Notes: generated by a model not told the origin, from the sequence alone. A stretch of 64,000 bases of DNA from Cumulibacter soli (GCF_004382795.1 NZ_SMSG01000005.1:333681-397680), one strand, 5' to 3'. Shown: positions 17,386-26,856, counted from the stretch's first letter. Made by a program: numbers and translations.

Positions 17386-19854
17386 GTGTTTCTTCGACCT
17401 CACCTCGCGCGCGAGCTGCCGTTTGCAGCCGCCACCGATGACCTGGCTGCGGCCGTGCGGGAGAGCCGAGTCGCCGTGGTCGAAGCGCCCCCGGGCACCG
17501 GCAAGACCACCCTTGCACCGCCGATTCTCGCCGACATCGTGAGCGGGCGGGTCGTGGTGACGCAACCGCGCCGGATCGCCGTCCGCGCCGCGGCACGCCG
17601 CCTCGCCGCCCTCACGGACACGGCAGTGGGCGAGCAGATCGGCTTCACCGTGCGCGGCGAGCGGGCAGTGGGTCCACAGACGCGAATAGAAATGGTCACT
17701 CCGGGCGTGCTGCTGCGGCGGCTACTGGCCGATCCGGAACTGAGCGGCGTCGGCGCGGTCATCCTCGACGAAGTGCACGAACGCGGTCTGGATACGGACT
17801 TGCTCGTCGGTGTGCTTCAGGAGGTTCGACAACTTCGCGAGGATCTGGTTCTCGTGCTGATGTCCGCGACCGCAGACGTCGCGGGACTTGCCGAACTCAT
17901 CGGCGAAGGCCACCGGGCGCCGGTCATTGGGGTCGACGCCGAAACTCATCCGCTCACCGAGCGGTGGGCGCCGCCGGACTCGCATCCGCTCGACTCGCGC
18001 GGCGTGCGACCGGAGTTCCTCGAACACGTCGCGCAGACCACGCGGCGTGCGCTGCGGGAGAACCCCGAAGGTGACGCGCTGGTGTTTCTGCCTGGCGTGC
18101 GTGAAGTACGCCGGGTTGCCGAGGCGCTCACCGGTTCGGTGGAGGCCGAAGTTCTCCAACTACACGGACAAATCAAGGCCCGTGAGCAGGACCGTGCGGT
18201 AGGTGAGCGACGGGCGCTGGCGAAACGCCGCGTGGTCGTGTCGACCGCGCTCGCCGAATCGTCTTTGACGGTAGACGGCGTACGCATCGTGGTGGACGCC
18301 GGACTGTCGCGCGAACCCCGCCGGGACGCCGTCCGCGCGATGTCCGGGCTCATCACCGTCCGCTGCGCGCGGTCATCTGCGGACCAGCGCGCAGGTCGCG
18401 CCGCACGTCAGGGGCCGGGCGTCGTCTGGCGCTGTTACGACGAGGCAACGTACGCCACATTGCGGGCGCAGGTCACCCCGGAGGTCGCGAGTGCTGATCT
18501 CACTTCCGCGCTGCTTTCCTTGGCGCGCTGGGGATCTCCGCGCGGGGAAGGACTCGCGTTGCCGACCCCATTGCCACCCGCAGCGGTGGCCTATGGCGAG
18601 GCGGTGCTGCGTTCGCTGGAAGCCGTGGATGCCGAGGGGCGAATTACCGAACGTGGCGATCGGCTAGCCGGATTGCCCCTGTCGCCGCGTTGGGGGCGCG
18701 CGTTGCTCGACGGTGCTCCGCTGGTCGGATCTCGCCGCGCTGCTGAAGTTGTCGCGTGCGCTGAACTGGATCTCGTGCGCGCCGAACCGGACCTACTGAA
18801 AACAATTACGGCATTACGCCGTGGGGCACCGGATGCGCAGCGCTGGGAGCGCGAAGTGGGTCGGCTGCAGCGACTGGTCCGGGCCGAACCGGACAACGAC
18901 ACCGGCGCCGGAATCGTTATCGCCCTCGCGTACCCGGAACGGATCGCTCGTCGTGTGGGCGACACCTACCTCTTCGCGTCGGGAACGCGCGCGGCCGCGC
19001 CCGCTGAGCTGGCGGGCCACGAATGGCTCGCCGTCGCGGACGTTGCTCGAGTAGCAGGCGCACAGGGCCAAGGAACCGGCGCCTCAATTCGCGCAGCCGC
19101 GCCCATCGATCGTGACACCGCGCTGGTGATCGGCGCGTTCACCGAGGAAGTCCGCGGCTCTTTGACCGGTGGTCGACTGTTGGCCAGGCGGGTGCAGGCG
19201 ATCGGCGCGATTGAACTATCGGCCACGCCGATTCCCGCTGCTGCGCTGGGTGCGGCGGCCGTTGAGGACGTCGTACGCCGCGAAGGCCTCGAGGTGATCG
19301 GCTGGTCCGAGCAAGCCGACGCTCTGCGCCGCAGACTCGCGATGCTGCACCGTCACCTCGGCGAACCGTGGCCAGACGTCAGCGATGAGGCGCTGCTGGG
19401 TCGCCTGGATACGTGGCTCACCAGCGATCTGGCGAGCGCAGCCGACACCGGCCGGCTCACCTCAATTGATCTGCTGGAGCCGTTGCGGCGCCTCTTGCCC
19501 TGGCCGGAGGCGAGCAGCCTGGAGGAGTTGGTACCCCAGCGACTGCAGGTGCCGAGCGGAACGCGCGTACGTCTCGACTATCCGCGCGTCGGTGCCGACG
19601 GCCCCGCGGTGTGCGCCGTCCGGCTGCAGGAGATATTTGGCCTCACTGAGTCACCGTCGATCCTTGGCGGTCGGGTGCGATTGCAGTTCCACCTGCTTTC
19701 GCCGGCGCGTCGCCCGGTGGCGATTACCGATGACCTGGCGAGTTTCTGGGCGGGTCCATACGCGCAGGTACGCGCCGAGATGCGCGGCCGCTACCCGAAG
19801 CATGCGTGGCCTGAGGACCCGCTGAGTGCGCCCGCCGTACGCCGTGGGCGGTGA
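17386..19854 (+). CDS. hrpB: ATP-dependent helicase HrpB
   Basis: 822 residues, GTG start, the normal HrpB length. DEAH/DExH helicase domain with Walker A APPGTGKTT (33-41), DEVH at 128-131, SAT motif LMSATAD, and a C-terminal RecA domain with STALAESSLTVDGVRIVVDAG and SADQRAGRAARQGPG. The HA2-like middle and the HrpB C-terminal block FWAGPYAQVRAEMRGRYPKHAWPEDP complete it. It is a putative RNA helicase of uncertain substrate in bacteria. It is divergent from the HEAT/MerR operon and shares its 117-bp control region. Confidence 0.93.
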   Translation: MFLRPHLARELPFAAATDDLAAAVRESRVAVVEAPPGTGKTTLAPPILADIVSGRVVVTQPRRIAVRAAARRLAALTDTAVGEQIGFTVRGERAVGPQTRIEMVTPGVLLRRLLADPELSGVGAVILDEVHERGLDTDLLVGVLQEVRQLREDLVLVLMSATADVAGLAELIGEGHRAPVIGVDAETHPLTERWAPPDSHPLDSRGVRPEFLEHVAQTTRRALRENPEGDALVFLPGVREVRRVAEALTGSVEAEVLQLHGQIKAREQDRAVGERRALAKRRVVVSTALAESSLTVDGVRIVVDAGLSREPRRDAVRAMSGLITVRCARSSADQRAGRAARQGPGVVWRCYDEATYATLRAQVTPEVASADLTSALLSLARWGSPRGEGLALPTPLPPAAVAYGEAVLRSLEAVDAEGRITERGDRLAGLPLSPRWGRALLDGAPLVGSRRAAEVVACAELDLVRAEPDLLKTITALRRGAPDAQRWEREVGRLQRLVRAEPDNDTGAGIVIALAYPERIARRVGDTYLFASGTRAAAPAELAGHEWLAVADVARVAGAQGQGTGASIRAAAPIDRDTALVIGAFTEEVRGSLTGGRLLARRVQAIGAIELSATPIPAAALGAAAVEDVVRREGLEVIGWSEQADALRRRLAMLHRHLGEPWPDVSDEALLGRLDTWLTSDLASAADTGRLTSIDLLEPLRRLLPWPEASSLEELVPQRLQVPSGTRVRLDYPRVGADGPAVCAVRLQEIFGLTESPSILGGRVRLQFHLLSPARRPVAITDDLASFWAGPYAQVRAEMRGRYPKHAWPEDPLSAPAVRRGR

Positions 19855-19883
19855 GCGCATGTCCATTCCCCGCGGTACGTGCT

Positions 19884-19905
19884 AACTTGACACGCACGTC
19901 AACTT
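19884..19905 (+). promoter_or_regulatory. Inverted repeat and -35 element before acyl-CoA dehydrogenase
   Basis: AACTTGAC (19884-19891) and GTCAACTT (19898-19905) form an inverted repeat with 7 of 8 pairs matching and a 6-base spacer. TTGACA (19887-19892) inside it could be a -35. It lies 13 bases upstream of the ATG at 19919, and GGGAGAGG (19908-19915) is the ribosome binding site. The layout suggests a repressor operator of TetR or GntR type; the regulator is unknown. Confidence 0.5.
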
Positions 19906-19918
19906 TTGGGAGAGGTTC

Positions 19919-21064
19919 ATGGAGTTCACCGCCGAGCACAACGCGTTCCGCGAGATGGTCCGTAGCTTTGTCGACAAGGAGCTCACCCCGCACGTCGATG
20001 AGTGGGAGAAGGCCGAAATCTTCCCGGCGCACGAGGTGTTCAAGAAGGCCGGAGATCTCGGCATCCTCGGGATCGAGTACGACCCGGCGTACGGCGGCAT
20101 GGGCCAGGACCACCTCTACACGATGATCGCTGTCGAGGAGATCGGACGGATGCCCTGCGGCGGCGTACCGATGGCGTTCGGCGTTCAGATGATGATGGCT
20201 ACCCCGTCGCTGCACAAGCACGGATCGCCTGAACTGAAGGAGAAGTACCTGCGCCCGGCCATTGCCGGCGACATGGTCACCTCCATCGCGGTCACCGAAC
20301 CGGACGCCGGTTCGGACGTCGCCGCGATCCGCACGCGCGCGGTGAAGGACGGCGACGACTGGGTTATTAATGGCTCGAAGGTCTTCATCACCAGCGGCAC
20401 GCAGTCGGACTGGCTGTGTCTGTTGGCGCGGACGTCGGACGAAGGCGGCTACCGCGGTATGTCGCAGATCATCGTGGAGCGCAATGCCCCCGGGCTCGAG
20501 GTTGCGAAGAAGCTCGAGAAGTACGGTATGCACTCCTCAGATACCGCTCTACTGACCTTCGACGACGTGCGCGTGCCTATCTCGAACACGATCGGCGTGG
20601 AGGGTCGAGGCTTCCAGCAGCAGATGGAGCAGTTCGTCGTCGAGCGGATGTTCGCCTCGTACGGCAAGGCCGAGTCGATGCAGCGTGCGCTGGACAAGAC
20701 CGCGGAGTACCTCAAGCAGCGGATCGTGAAGGGTCGCCCCCTGATCGCCAGCGACTATGTCGCGTACAAACTGGCGGACCTGTCGGCACAGGTTGATGTC
20801 TTCCGGGCTCATGCGAATGCCATGGCAGAGAAGTTCAACCGTGGCGAGGACACGACTCGTGAGGCCACGATTTCGAAGCTCATCGGCGCGCGGCTGGCTC
20901 GAGACGTAGGTGACTGGTGTCTGCAGTTCCACGGCGGGATGGGCTACATGGAAGACTTCTGGGTCGCCCGGTACGTCCGCGACACGCGCCTAGGTTCGAT
21001 CGGTGGCGGTAGCGACGAGACGATGCTGCAGGTGTTGGCGAGAATTGACGGCTTCACGCCGTGA
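19919..21064 (+). CDS. Acyl-CoA dehydrogenase
   Basis: 381 residues, the standard FAD-dependent acyl-CoA dehydrogenase length. Signatures: ITEPDAGSDVAAIRT-like segment (AVTEPDAGSDV), GSKVFITSGTQSDW, and the C-terminal CLQFHGGMGYMEDFWVARYVRDTRLGSIGGGSDE. The family introduces the 2,3-double bond of acyl-CoA and passes electrons to ETF. The Glu in GSDE (normally the C-terminal part of the site) is present; the exact catalytic base needs alignment. It probably works with the acyl-CoA ligases nearby. Confidence 0.92.
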   Translation: MEFTAEHNAFREMVRSFVDKELTPHVDEWEKAEIFPAHEVFKKAGDLGILGIEYDPAYGGMGQDHLYTMIAVEEIGRMPCGGVPMAFGVQMMMATPSLHKHGSPELKEKYLRPAIAGDMVTSIAVTEPDAGSDVAAIRTRAVKDGDDWVINGSKVFITSGTQSDWLCLLARTSDEGGYRGMSQIIVERNAPGLEVAKKLEKYGMHSSDTALLTFDDVRVPISNTIGVEGRGFQQQMEQFVVERMFASYGKAESMQRALDKTAEYLKQRIVKGRPLIASDYVAYKLADLSAQVDVFRAHANAMAEKFNRGEDTTREATISKLIGARLARDVGDWCLQFHGGMGYMEDFWVARYVRDTRLGSIGGGSDETMLQVLARIDGFTP

Positions 21065-21074
21065 CCGTGTCGAT

Positions 21075-21114
21075 GGTGGAACGGATCGGTGCCGCGGCGA
21101 CCGATCCGTTCACC
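21075..21114 (+). terminator. Bidirectional terminator hairpin
   Basis: Bases 21075-21090 pair with 21100-21114 (15 bp with one bulged G) around a 9-base GC-rich loop. It lies between the convergent dehydrogenase and nitronate-monooxygenase-like genes. Confidence 0.65.
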
Positions 21115-21151
21115 GTCGAGGCCTAGTCTTCGCGCTATGGACTTCGGGGCT

Positions 21152-22267
21152 CTAGTCTTCGAGAGCGGACTGCATCGTCGCGTACGAGTCGACCAAGCCA
21201 TCCATGAAGTCCCGCACCACCTCGCGGGCCGGCTTGGCTTGGTTGAGTAGGCCGACGACCTGCCCCACGAAGTACGAATCCAGTTCCTGAGCGCCGGGGA
21301 CGCCTTTCTCCGCCGCGGCGCGGATCCGCCGCCACGCTTCATTTACCAAGATGCCCTGCTGCGGCATGGGCAGTGGGTCAGGATTAGCGGCGTCCGACCA
21401 CGCCTCGTGGTACGCCGTGACCAATTGGCGTGCGGGCTTGCCGGTGCGTGCCCGCGATCGTTCGGTGTCCGAGGACGTCGCCGCCAGGAACTTCTGCTTC
21501 ACCACCGCATCAGTTTCGGCTTCATCGGTAGTCAGCCACACCGACCCTGTCCACGCACCCGCAGCACCAAGTGCCAGGGCCGCGGCCAACTGGCGCCCGG
21601 TCGCGATACCGCCGGCCGCGAGCACCGGAGTCGGGCTCACCGCATCAACCACTTCCGGCGTGAGCACCATCGAGGCGATCTCACCGGTATGTCCGCCGGC
21701 CTCGTACCCCTGCGCGACGATCAGATCGACACCGCGTTCCTGTTGCTTGAGCGCGTGTTCGACCTTCCCGGTCAGTGCCGCAACCGGTACGCCGTGCTGC
21801 TTGCCGCCGTCGATCATGTCCTGCGGTGGTACGCCGAGCGCATTGGCAATGAGCTTGATCGGGTGCGCGAAGGCGACCTCGAGCGCGGCGCTGACTTCGG
21901 ATGGTGCAACGCTGGGCATCGACGCGCTCAGCGTGTACTCGTCGGACTCATCGATGACGCCGTGTGAGCGCAACATGTCTTGTACGAAGGCGATGTGCTG
22001 CGGCGGCACCATAGCCAGCAACTCGTCGGGCGTCTCATCGGTGAACGAGAGTTTCGCCGGCGCGAGAAGGTCGACGCCGTATGGTTTGCCGCCGGTGTGC
22101 TCGTCGAGCCACCGTAGTTCCAGTTCGAGTTGGTCTGGCGTGAACGCGGTCGCGCCGAGGACGCCGATCCCGCCCGCGTTCGTCACCGCGGCAACCACGT
22201 CCCTGCAGTGGCTAAAAGCCGCCAACGGTACGTCGATGCCAAACATCTCGGTCATCGCTGTCTTCAT
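21152..22267 (-). CDS. Nitronate monooxygenase / enoyl-ACP reductase II-like FMN protein
   Basis: About 371 residues from the ATG at 22267 (a GTG three codons earlier is possible). TIM-barrel FMN family: AAVTNAGGIGVLGATAFTPDQLE, VDLIVAQGYEAGGHTGEI with the conserved His of nitronate monooxygenases, and VLAAGGIATGRQLAAALALGAAGAWTGS for phosphate binding. It probably oxidises alkyl nitronates or reduces an unsaturated acyl substrate; the family is commonly over-annotated. It is divergent from an acyl-CoA ligase. Confidence 0.82.
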   Translation of the reverse strand: MKTAMTEMFGIDVPLAAFSHCRDVVAAVTNAGGIGVLGATAFTPDQLELELRWLDEHTGGKPYGVDLLAPAKLSFTDETPDELLAMVPPQHIAFVQDMLRSHGVIDESDEYTLSASMPSVAPSEVSAALEVAFAHPIKLIANALGVPPQDMIDGGKQHGVPVAALTGKVEHALKQQERGVDLIVAQGYEAGGHTGEIASMVLTPEVVDAVSPTPVLAAGGIATGRQLAAALALGAAGAWTGSVWLTTDEAETDAVVKQKFLAATSSDTERSRARTGKPARQLVTAYHEAWSDAANPDPLPMPQQGILVNEAWRRIRAAAEKGVPGAQELDSYFVGQVVGLLNQAKPAREVVRDFMDGLVDSYATMQSALED

Positions 22268-22477
22268 CCGAAACACCCCTACGTACGTAGCTCCTGGTTC
22301 GGCACATCCTTACGCAGCAGTGGCGCCACGCACAATAGCGCTCACGCCGAGCGGCCCAATCTGTCTCCGCGCGCGATCGCTCGAAGACCCGGGAGGATTC
22401 GCTCTTTGCGCCGCGCTAGCCGCGCGTTATGGTCTAGGCCACACCCAACGCTTCACACCGACTCCAGGAGTTGCGAT

Positions 22478-24028
22478 ATGGACAATGGCATCGGCCGCTG
22501 GAACTACAAGCAGGCTTACAACAACCCGAAGCGTACGGCGCTCGTGTATGGCGAGCGTCGCATCACGTACGGCGAGTTGAATGAGCGCACCAATCGGCTC
22601 GCGGATGCGCTCGCGCGGCGCGGTGTGGAGCGCGGCGATCGGGTGTGCATCCTGTCGACGAACTCTGCCGAATTCCTGGAAACGATGTTCGCGGTGGCGA
22701 AACTCGGTGCCGTGTTCGTACCGATAAACTTTCGCCTCGCCGGCCCTGAAGTCGCTTACGTACTGGGCAATGCCCGCCCGAAGGTGTTCTGCTACAGCGG
22801 CAATCTAGCCGCCACCGTTGATGCCGCTCTCGCGCAGGACGGCGTTGGGCAGTTGCAGCTGATCGCCATGGAGACCGCGGACGTCCCTGACGGCCGCGAA
22901 GCGTTCGAGGACGTCCTCGCCAGCGGTTCGCCCGAGCGGGTCGAACGAGACGTCGACCGTGGCGATCTCGCGATGATCATGTACACCTCGGGCACCACCG
23001 GCCGCCCGAAGGGCGCGATGTTGACCCACCACAACATCGAATCGAACAACTACAACATTCTGTCGATGGGACTCGGCGTCAACAGTTACGACATCACGTG
23101 TACGCCGGCGCCGTTGTTCCACATCGGCGGCCTCGCGGTGCATACGCTGCCGCTGCTGTTCATTGGCGGCACGGTCGTCGTGCTACCGACCTTCGATCCC
23201 GCCGGAACCCTGCAGGCGATGCAGGACCACAAGGTCACGGTGCAGTTCCTGGTGCCGGCGATGTGGGCCGCGCTCACTCAGGTGCCGAACTTCGATTCGT
23301 ATGACACGTCGGCGATGCGTTTTGGTATTTCCGGCGGCGCACCATGTCCGATCCCGGTGATTGAGTTCTTCCAGAGCAAGGGATGGGCATTCACCGAGGG
23401 ATTCGGCATGACCGAAACCTGCGCAGGATGTACCGGCCTGGCGATGGAGGACGTCGTCGAGCGCGCCGGTTCGGTCGGCGTACCGGTGCTGCTGGTGGAC
23501 GCGAAAGTCGTCGATGAGGTCGGCGAGCAGGTGCCCGCCGAGGCGGTCGGAGAACTCATCGTGCGCGGCGACAACGTCTTTATCGGGTACTGGGAGATGC
23601 CGGACGCCACCGCCGACGCGATCCGCGACGGCTGGTTCCATACCGGAGACTTGGCGAAGGTCAGCGAGGACGGATTCATCACCCTCGTCGATCGTAAGAA
23701 GGACATGATCATCTCCGGTGGCGAGAACGTGTACCCGATCGAGGTCGAGCAGGTGCTATATCGACATCCCGCGATCGTCGATGTGGCGGTGATCGGCGTA
23801 CCGCACGAGAAGTGGGGAGAGACGGTGAAGGCAATCGTCGTCCCCGCAGCGGATGCGTCGATCAGTGAGGCCGAGGTGATCGCGTTCGCCCGTGAGAATC
23901 TCGCCGCGTTCAAGTGCCCCACATCGATGGAGACCATCGATGAGTTGCCGCGCAACGCGACGGGCAAGATCCTCAAACGCGCGTTGCGTGAGCAGTACAC
24001 CGGTCGTGGCGAGGCCGTCACCCGGTGA
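22478..24028 (+). CDS. Acyl-CoA ligase (AMP-binding), class I
   Basis: 516 residues from the ATG at 22478; CAGGAG sits 7-8 bases upstream. The longer open frame to the left is not coding. A3 motif YTSGTTGRPKG at 169-179, GFGMTETCAG, GWFHTGDLAKVSEDGFI, DRKKDMIISGGENVYPIEVE and catalytic Lys in NATGKILKRALR. It is a canonical fatty or aromatic acid CoA ligase. It is followed after 292 bases by a second ligase on the same strand; the two are different, not a recent duplication. Confidence 0.9.
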   Translation: MDNGIGRWNYKQAYNNPKRTALVYGERRITYGELNERTNRLADALARRGVERGDRVCILSTNSAEFLETMFAVAKLGAVFVPINFRLAGPEVAYVLGNARPKVFCYSGNLAATVDAALAQDGVGQLQLIAMETADVPDGREAFEDVLASGSPERVERDVDRGDLAMIMYTSGTTGRPKGAMLTHHNIESNNYNILSMGLGVNSYDITCTPAPLFHIGGLAVHTLPLLFIGGTVVVLPTFDPAGTLQAMQDHKVTVQFLVPAMWAALTQVPNFDSYDTSAMRFGISGGAPCPIPVIEFFQSKGWAFTEGFGMTETCAGCTGLAMEDVVERAGSVGVPVLLVDAKVVDEVGEQVPAEAVGELIVRGDNVFIGYWEMPDATADAIRDGWFHTGDLAKVSEDGFITLVDRKKDMIISGGENVYPIEVEQVLYRHPAIVDVAVIGVPHEKWGETVKAIVVPAADASISEAEVIAFARENLAAFKCPTSMETIDELPRNATGKILKRALREQYTGRGEAVTR

Positions 24029-24320
24029 TACTCCGATCGCGTTTCGCGACCGGTGGGCTGCGCCGACCGATGCCCGAGCGCCCTGGCCATAGCGGGCGTG
24101 GTCTGGCCGGGAGGAGCGTGGTCCGATCAGGTGCTCGCCGGACCTCCGCCGCCGCCTCGAGGTTCTCCCGCAGCGCGTGGCTGGGGAGATGCGCTTCTGA
24201 TCCGGAAGATGCGCCGACTGGGCGACGCGGGTGCGGCGCGGGGTCGCGACGAGGGCGCGGCCCGAGAGATGTGAGCGCGGCCGGGACACGTCCGCGATAT
24301 CTGACTAAGGGAGAAAACCA
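24029..24320. other. 292-bp gap between two ligase genes, nothing recognised
   Basis: GC-rich sequence with no convincing gene, hairpin or repeat. The end holds AAGGGAG (24307-24313), the ribosome binding site of the GTG start at 24321. Open frames through it lack family resemblance. Confidence 0.5.
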
Positions 24321-25859
24321 GTGACCACCTTCGCCGACCTCCTCACCCAACAGGCGGCCGAACGCGGCACCCGAGTATTTCTGCGCGCCGACTCGGCCGC
24401 GGGCCCGATGACCCCGATGACGTACGCCGAGGTCGAGCAGCGTTCGCGTTCGATCGGTGCCGGTCTACAGCGATTGGGGCTCAGCCGCGGCGACCGCATC
24501 GCGATCGCCGCGCCGAATGAGCTCGAATGGCTCGAATTGTTCTACGGCGCGGTGCGTTCCGGGCTGGTCGTGGTCACGCTCAATACCCGGTACCGCGAGT
24601 CCGAACTGGCGTACATGCTGAATCAGTCGGCTGCAAAGGTCGTCGTTTCCAGCGCGCGTCTTGGCGACTTTGACTATGAGGCGCTGTATGCGCAGTTAGC
24701 CGACCGACTCCCGACCGTGAACCACTACTTCTTCCTCGGTGGCTCAACTGAAGGACGGCGCTTCGCTGATTTGTATGCCGATCCCTCCGATTTCGACGCA
24801 CCGCAGCTTTCCGCTGATGATCCGGCCGTGATCCTGTACACCTCGGGCACCACCGGCCGTCCGAAGGGCGCGACGCTGACGCACAAGTCAATGATCGCTT
24901 CCGGACAGGCACAGCGTGACCACACTGACTTCGGTCCTGAGAATGTCCAGATCTCCTGTATGCCGCTGAACCACGTCGGCGGTATCACCTGCGCCGTTAC
25001 CACCTGCCTGATCGGCGGGGGTGAGTGCGTGATGCTTCCGGCGTACTCGCCAGAGGGTGCACTTGAAGCGATCAGTAACTATGGCGGTACGAACTTCGGC
25101 GGCGTACCGACGATGTGGAAGTTGATGATCGATCACCCGTCGTTCTCCTCGTACGACACGAGCACGATGAGCGAGGCCATCATTGGTGGTTCGAATGCCG
25201 AGCCGACGTTGTGTCGGGAGATTACCGAGGCATTTCCGGGAGTGCGGTTGAGCAACCTCTACGGGCTTTCGGAGTCCTCGGGCGCGGCAGTCCTATCGGC
25301 CGCCGATGACACCGTCGATGAGGTGTCGACGTATATCGGTGTAGCAATTGGTGGAGTCGAGGCCCGGGTAGTGGACGCGAGCGGCGAGCCGCTCGGGGAA
25401 GATGCCGAAGGCGAGCTTCAACTGCGGTGCGATGGTGTGGCAGCGGGCTACTGGGACATGCCTGAGGAGACGGCAGCGACGTTCCTGGCGGATGGCTGGC
25501 TGTCGACCGGTGACATGGCCAGCATCACCGAGGACGGACACATCGCGCTGCGCGGCCGGCTGAAGGAGATGTTTGTTCAGGGCGGATACAACGTCTACCC
25601 CGTTGAGGTGGAGAACCTACTAACCAGTCATCCCGCGGTCGCGATGGCCGCTGGAATCGGCATTGCGGACGATGTACTCGGCGAAGTCGGGCGCTATTTC
25701 ATCCTCAAGCAGGGCGAGGTGAGTCCAGAGGAGCTGATCGACTTCTGCGCGCAACGTCTGGCGAACTACAAGGTTCCGCGGGAGATCGTGTTCGTGGACG
25801 AGATGCCGACGACGCCGTCCGGCAAGATCGCCAAGGCGCAACTTCGCGAGCGCGGATAA
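24321..25859 (+). CDS. Acyl-CoA ligase (AMP-binding), class I
   Basis: 512 residues, GTG start with AAGGGAG 7 bases upstream. A3 motif YTSGTTGRPKG from residue 173, LYGLSESSG, GWLSTGDMASITEDGHI, GRLKEMFVQGGYNVYPVEVE and catalytic Lys in TPSGKIAKAQLR. The protein lacks the usual DRxKD box (it reads GRLKEM), a common variation. Substrate unknown. Same direction as the ligase upstream. Confidence 0.9.
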   Translation: MTTFADLLTQQAAERGTRVFLRADSAAGPMTPMTYAEVEQRSRSIGAGLQRLGLSRGDRIAIAAPNELEWLELFYGAVRSGLVVVTLNTRYRESELAYMLNQSAAKVVVSSARLGDFDYEALYAQLADRLPTVNHYFFLGGSTEGRRFADLYADPSDFDAPQLSADDPAVILYTSGTTGRPKGATLTHKSMIASGQAQRDHTDFGPENVQISCMPLNHVGGITCAVTTCLIGGGECVMLPAYSPEGALEAISNYGGTNFGGVPTMWKLMIDHPSFSSYDTSTMSEAIIGGSNAEPTLCREITEAFPGVRLSNLYGLSESSGAAVLSAADDTVDEVSTYIGVAIGGVEARVVDASGEPLGEDAEGELQLRCDGVAAGYWDMPEETAATFLADGWLSTGDMASITEDGHIALRGRLKEMFVQGGYNVYPVEVENLLTSHPAVAMAAGIGIADDVLGEVGRYFILKQGEVSPEELIDFCAQRLANYKVPREIVFVDEMPTTPSGKIAKAQLRERG

Positions 25860-25986
25860 CGCACCCCCCAGGCGCCCTGAACAGAGTTGCGAGGCTCTCG
25901 CAAGTCGCATTCTGTGGCTTTCGCGTCGCGGGGACAGATCGGGCGGGTTCGTCCTTGTCGCCGACGCACGGTGCGTCACGAGGTCT

Positions 25987-26061
25987 CGCAAATAACGCAG
26001 CGAAATCGGCTAGGCATCGAACTCACGGCGATGCCTAACCAGTTTCGCTGCGTTATTTGCG
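25987..26061 (+). terminator. Long two-part hairpin, terminator or structured element
   Basis: Outer arms 25987-26005 and 26043-26061 are perfectly complementary over 19 bases. An internal mismatch is followed by a second 9-bp stem (26011-26019 with 26029-26037) and a 9-base loop. The outer arms are AT-richer than the surroundings. The element is 127 bases after the ligase stop, and could be a terminator or a mobile palindromic unit. Confidence 0.65.
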
Positions 26062-26098
26062 GGTTCCGACATCGTCGAACGCGGGTAGAAGCCACGGT

Positions 26099-26195
26099 GA
26101 TTCGCACCCCGGCTGGACCGGGGCCGATTCGTATCCGGATGGCCCGGCCGATTCGCACCCCGGCTGGCCACGGGCCGATTCGTTCGATTTCTGCC
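26099..26195 (+). repeat. Degenerate direct repeats of about 25 bp starting GATTCG
   Basis: Units start near 26099, 26125, 26150 and 26176. The first and third share 18 identical bases (26099-26116 and 26150-26167), giving a 51-bp higher-order period. They lie just upstream of the thioesterase gene. No coding role seen. Confidence 0.6.
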
Positions 26196-26271
26196 GATTC
26201 CACGCATCGCCGTGTAGTGGAGCGATGTCGTGTAGTTGTATGGGTGTGAAGCGATCGAGGTAAGGGGCACT

Positions 26272-26745
26272 ATGGAAACGACGGCAGATCCGAGCACGAC
26301 GGATTTCTTCTCCAGCGGCGTGGACATCGCTGAGGGGGAGTGGGCGGGCTGGACGACGCATCCCGGAGGGGATCCATTCGAGGACCACACCGGGCCGTTC
26401 TACCACCGGGTCGTCGACGGCGAAGCCGTGTGTGCGTTTCGCGTCGAAAAGAAGCAGCTCAATGGCGGCAACGCGCTGCACGGCGGGTGTTTTATGACGT
26501 TCGCTGACTTCAGTCTCTTCGTGATCGGGCGGCCCGCGTTGATCGGACAGCGCGCGGTCACCGCGACGTTCAATTGCGAACTCGTCGGTGCCGCCACGGA
26601 GGGACAACTCGTGGAGGCTCGCGGTGAGATCATCAAGGACACCCGCAGCATGGTGTTCATCCGCGGAACGCTCACGGCTGACGGGGAGACGATCATGAGT
26701 TACTCCTCGGCGCTGAAAAAGATTGGCGCGCGCAAACCAAACTAG
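26272..26745 (+). CDS. PaaI-like hotdog-fold thioesterase
   Basis: 157 residues from the ATG at 26272 (purine-rich AGGTAAGGGG upstream). The middle has NGGNALHGGCFMTFADFSLFVIG, the HGG loop and Asp typical of the PaaI/YdiI family, which hydrolyse acyl- or aryl-CoA thioesters. FNCELVGAATEGQLVEARGEI and the final strand VFIRGTLTADGETI complete the hotdog fold. It may recycle CoA when the nearby ligases accumulate dead-end thioesters. Confidence 0.85.
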   Translation: METTADPSTTDFFSSGVDIAEGEWAGWTTHPGGDPFEDHTGPFYHRVVDGEAVCAFRVEKKQLNGGNALHGGCFMTFADFSLFVIGRPALIGQRAVTATFNCELVGAATEGQLVEARGEIIKDTRSMVFIRGTLTADGETIMSYSSALKKIGARKPN

Positions 26746-26856
26746 GCACATTCGCCGGCGTCACTAGCCCTCGTCTCCAGGCGATCGATGCCCGGAGGGA
26801 ACTCAGCGGTCAGGCGGGCGCGGGTCGGCCACCTTCACCGTCCGCGGGTCCCGGCG

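Larger units (their letters stand above)
25860..26271. other. 412-bp intergenic region with a long hairpin and GATTCG repeats
   Basis: No gene recognised. The region contains a long imperfect hairpin (25987-26061), then a set of short degenerate direct repeats beginning GATTCG (26099-26195), then the ribosome binding site of the thioesterase. Short open frames through the repeats look repeat-derived only. Confidence 0.7.

Noticed and set aside
21351-22477. Long plus-strand frame running into the ligase region
   Set aside because: Antisense to the nitronate-monooxygenase-like gene; the ligase family start and ribosome site are at 22478.
24029-24320. Small gene between the two ligases
   Set aside because: Frames here have no convincing start, ribosome site or family resemblance.
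26099-26195. Possible CRISPR array
   Set aside because: Units are only about 25 bp with no separate unique spacers, and no cas genes are near.
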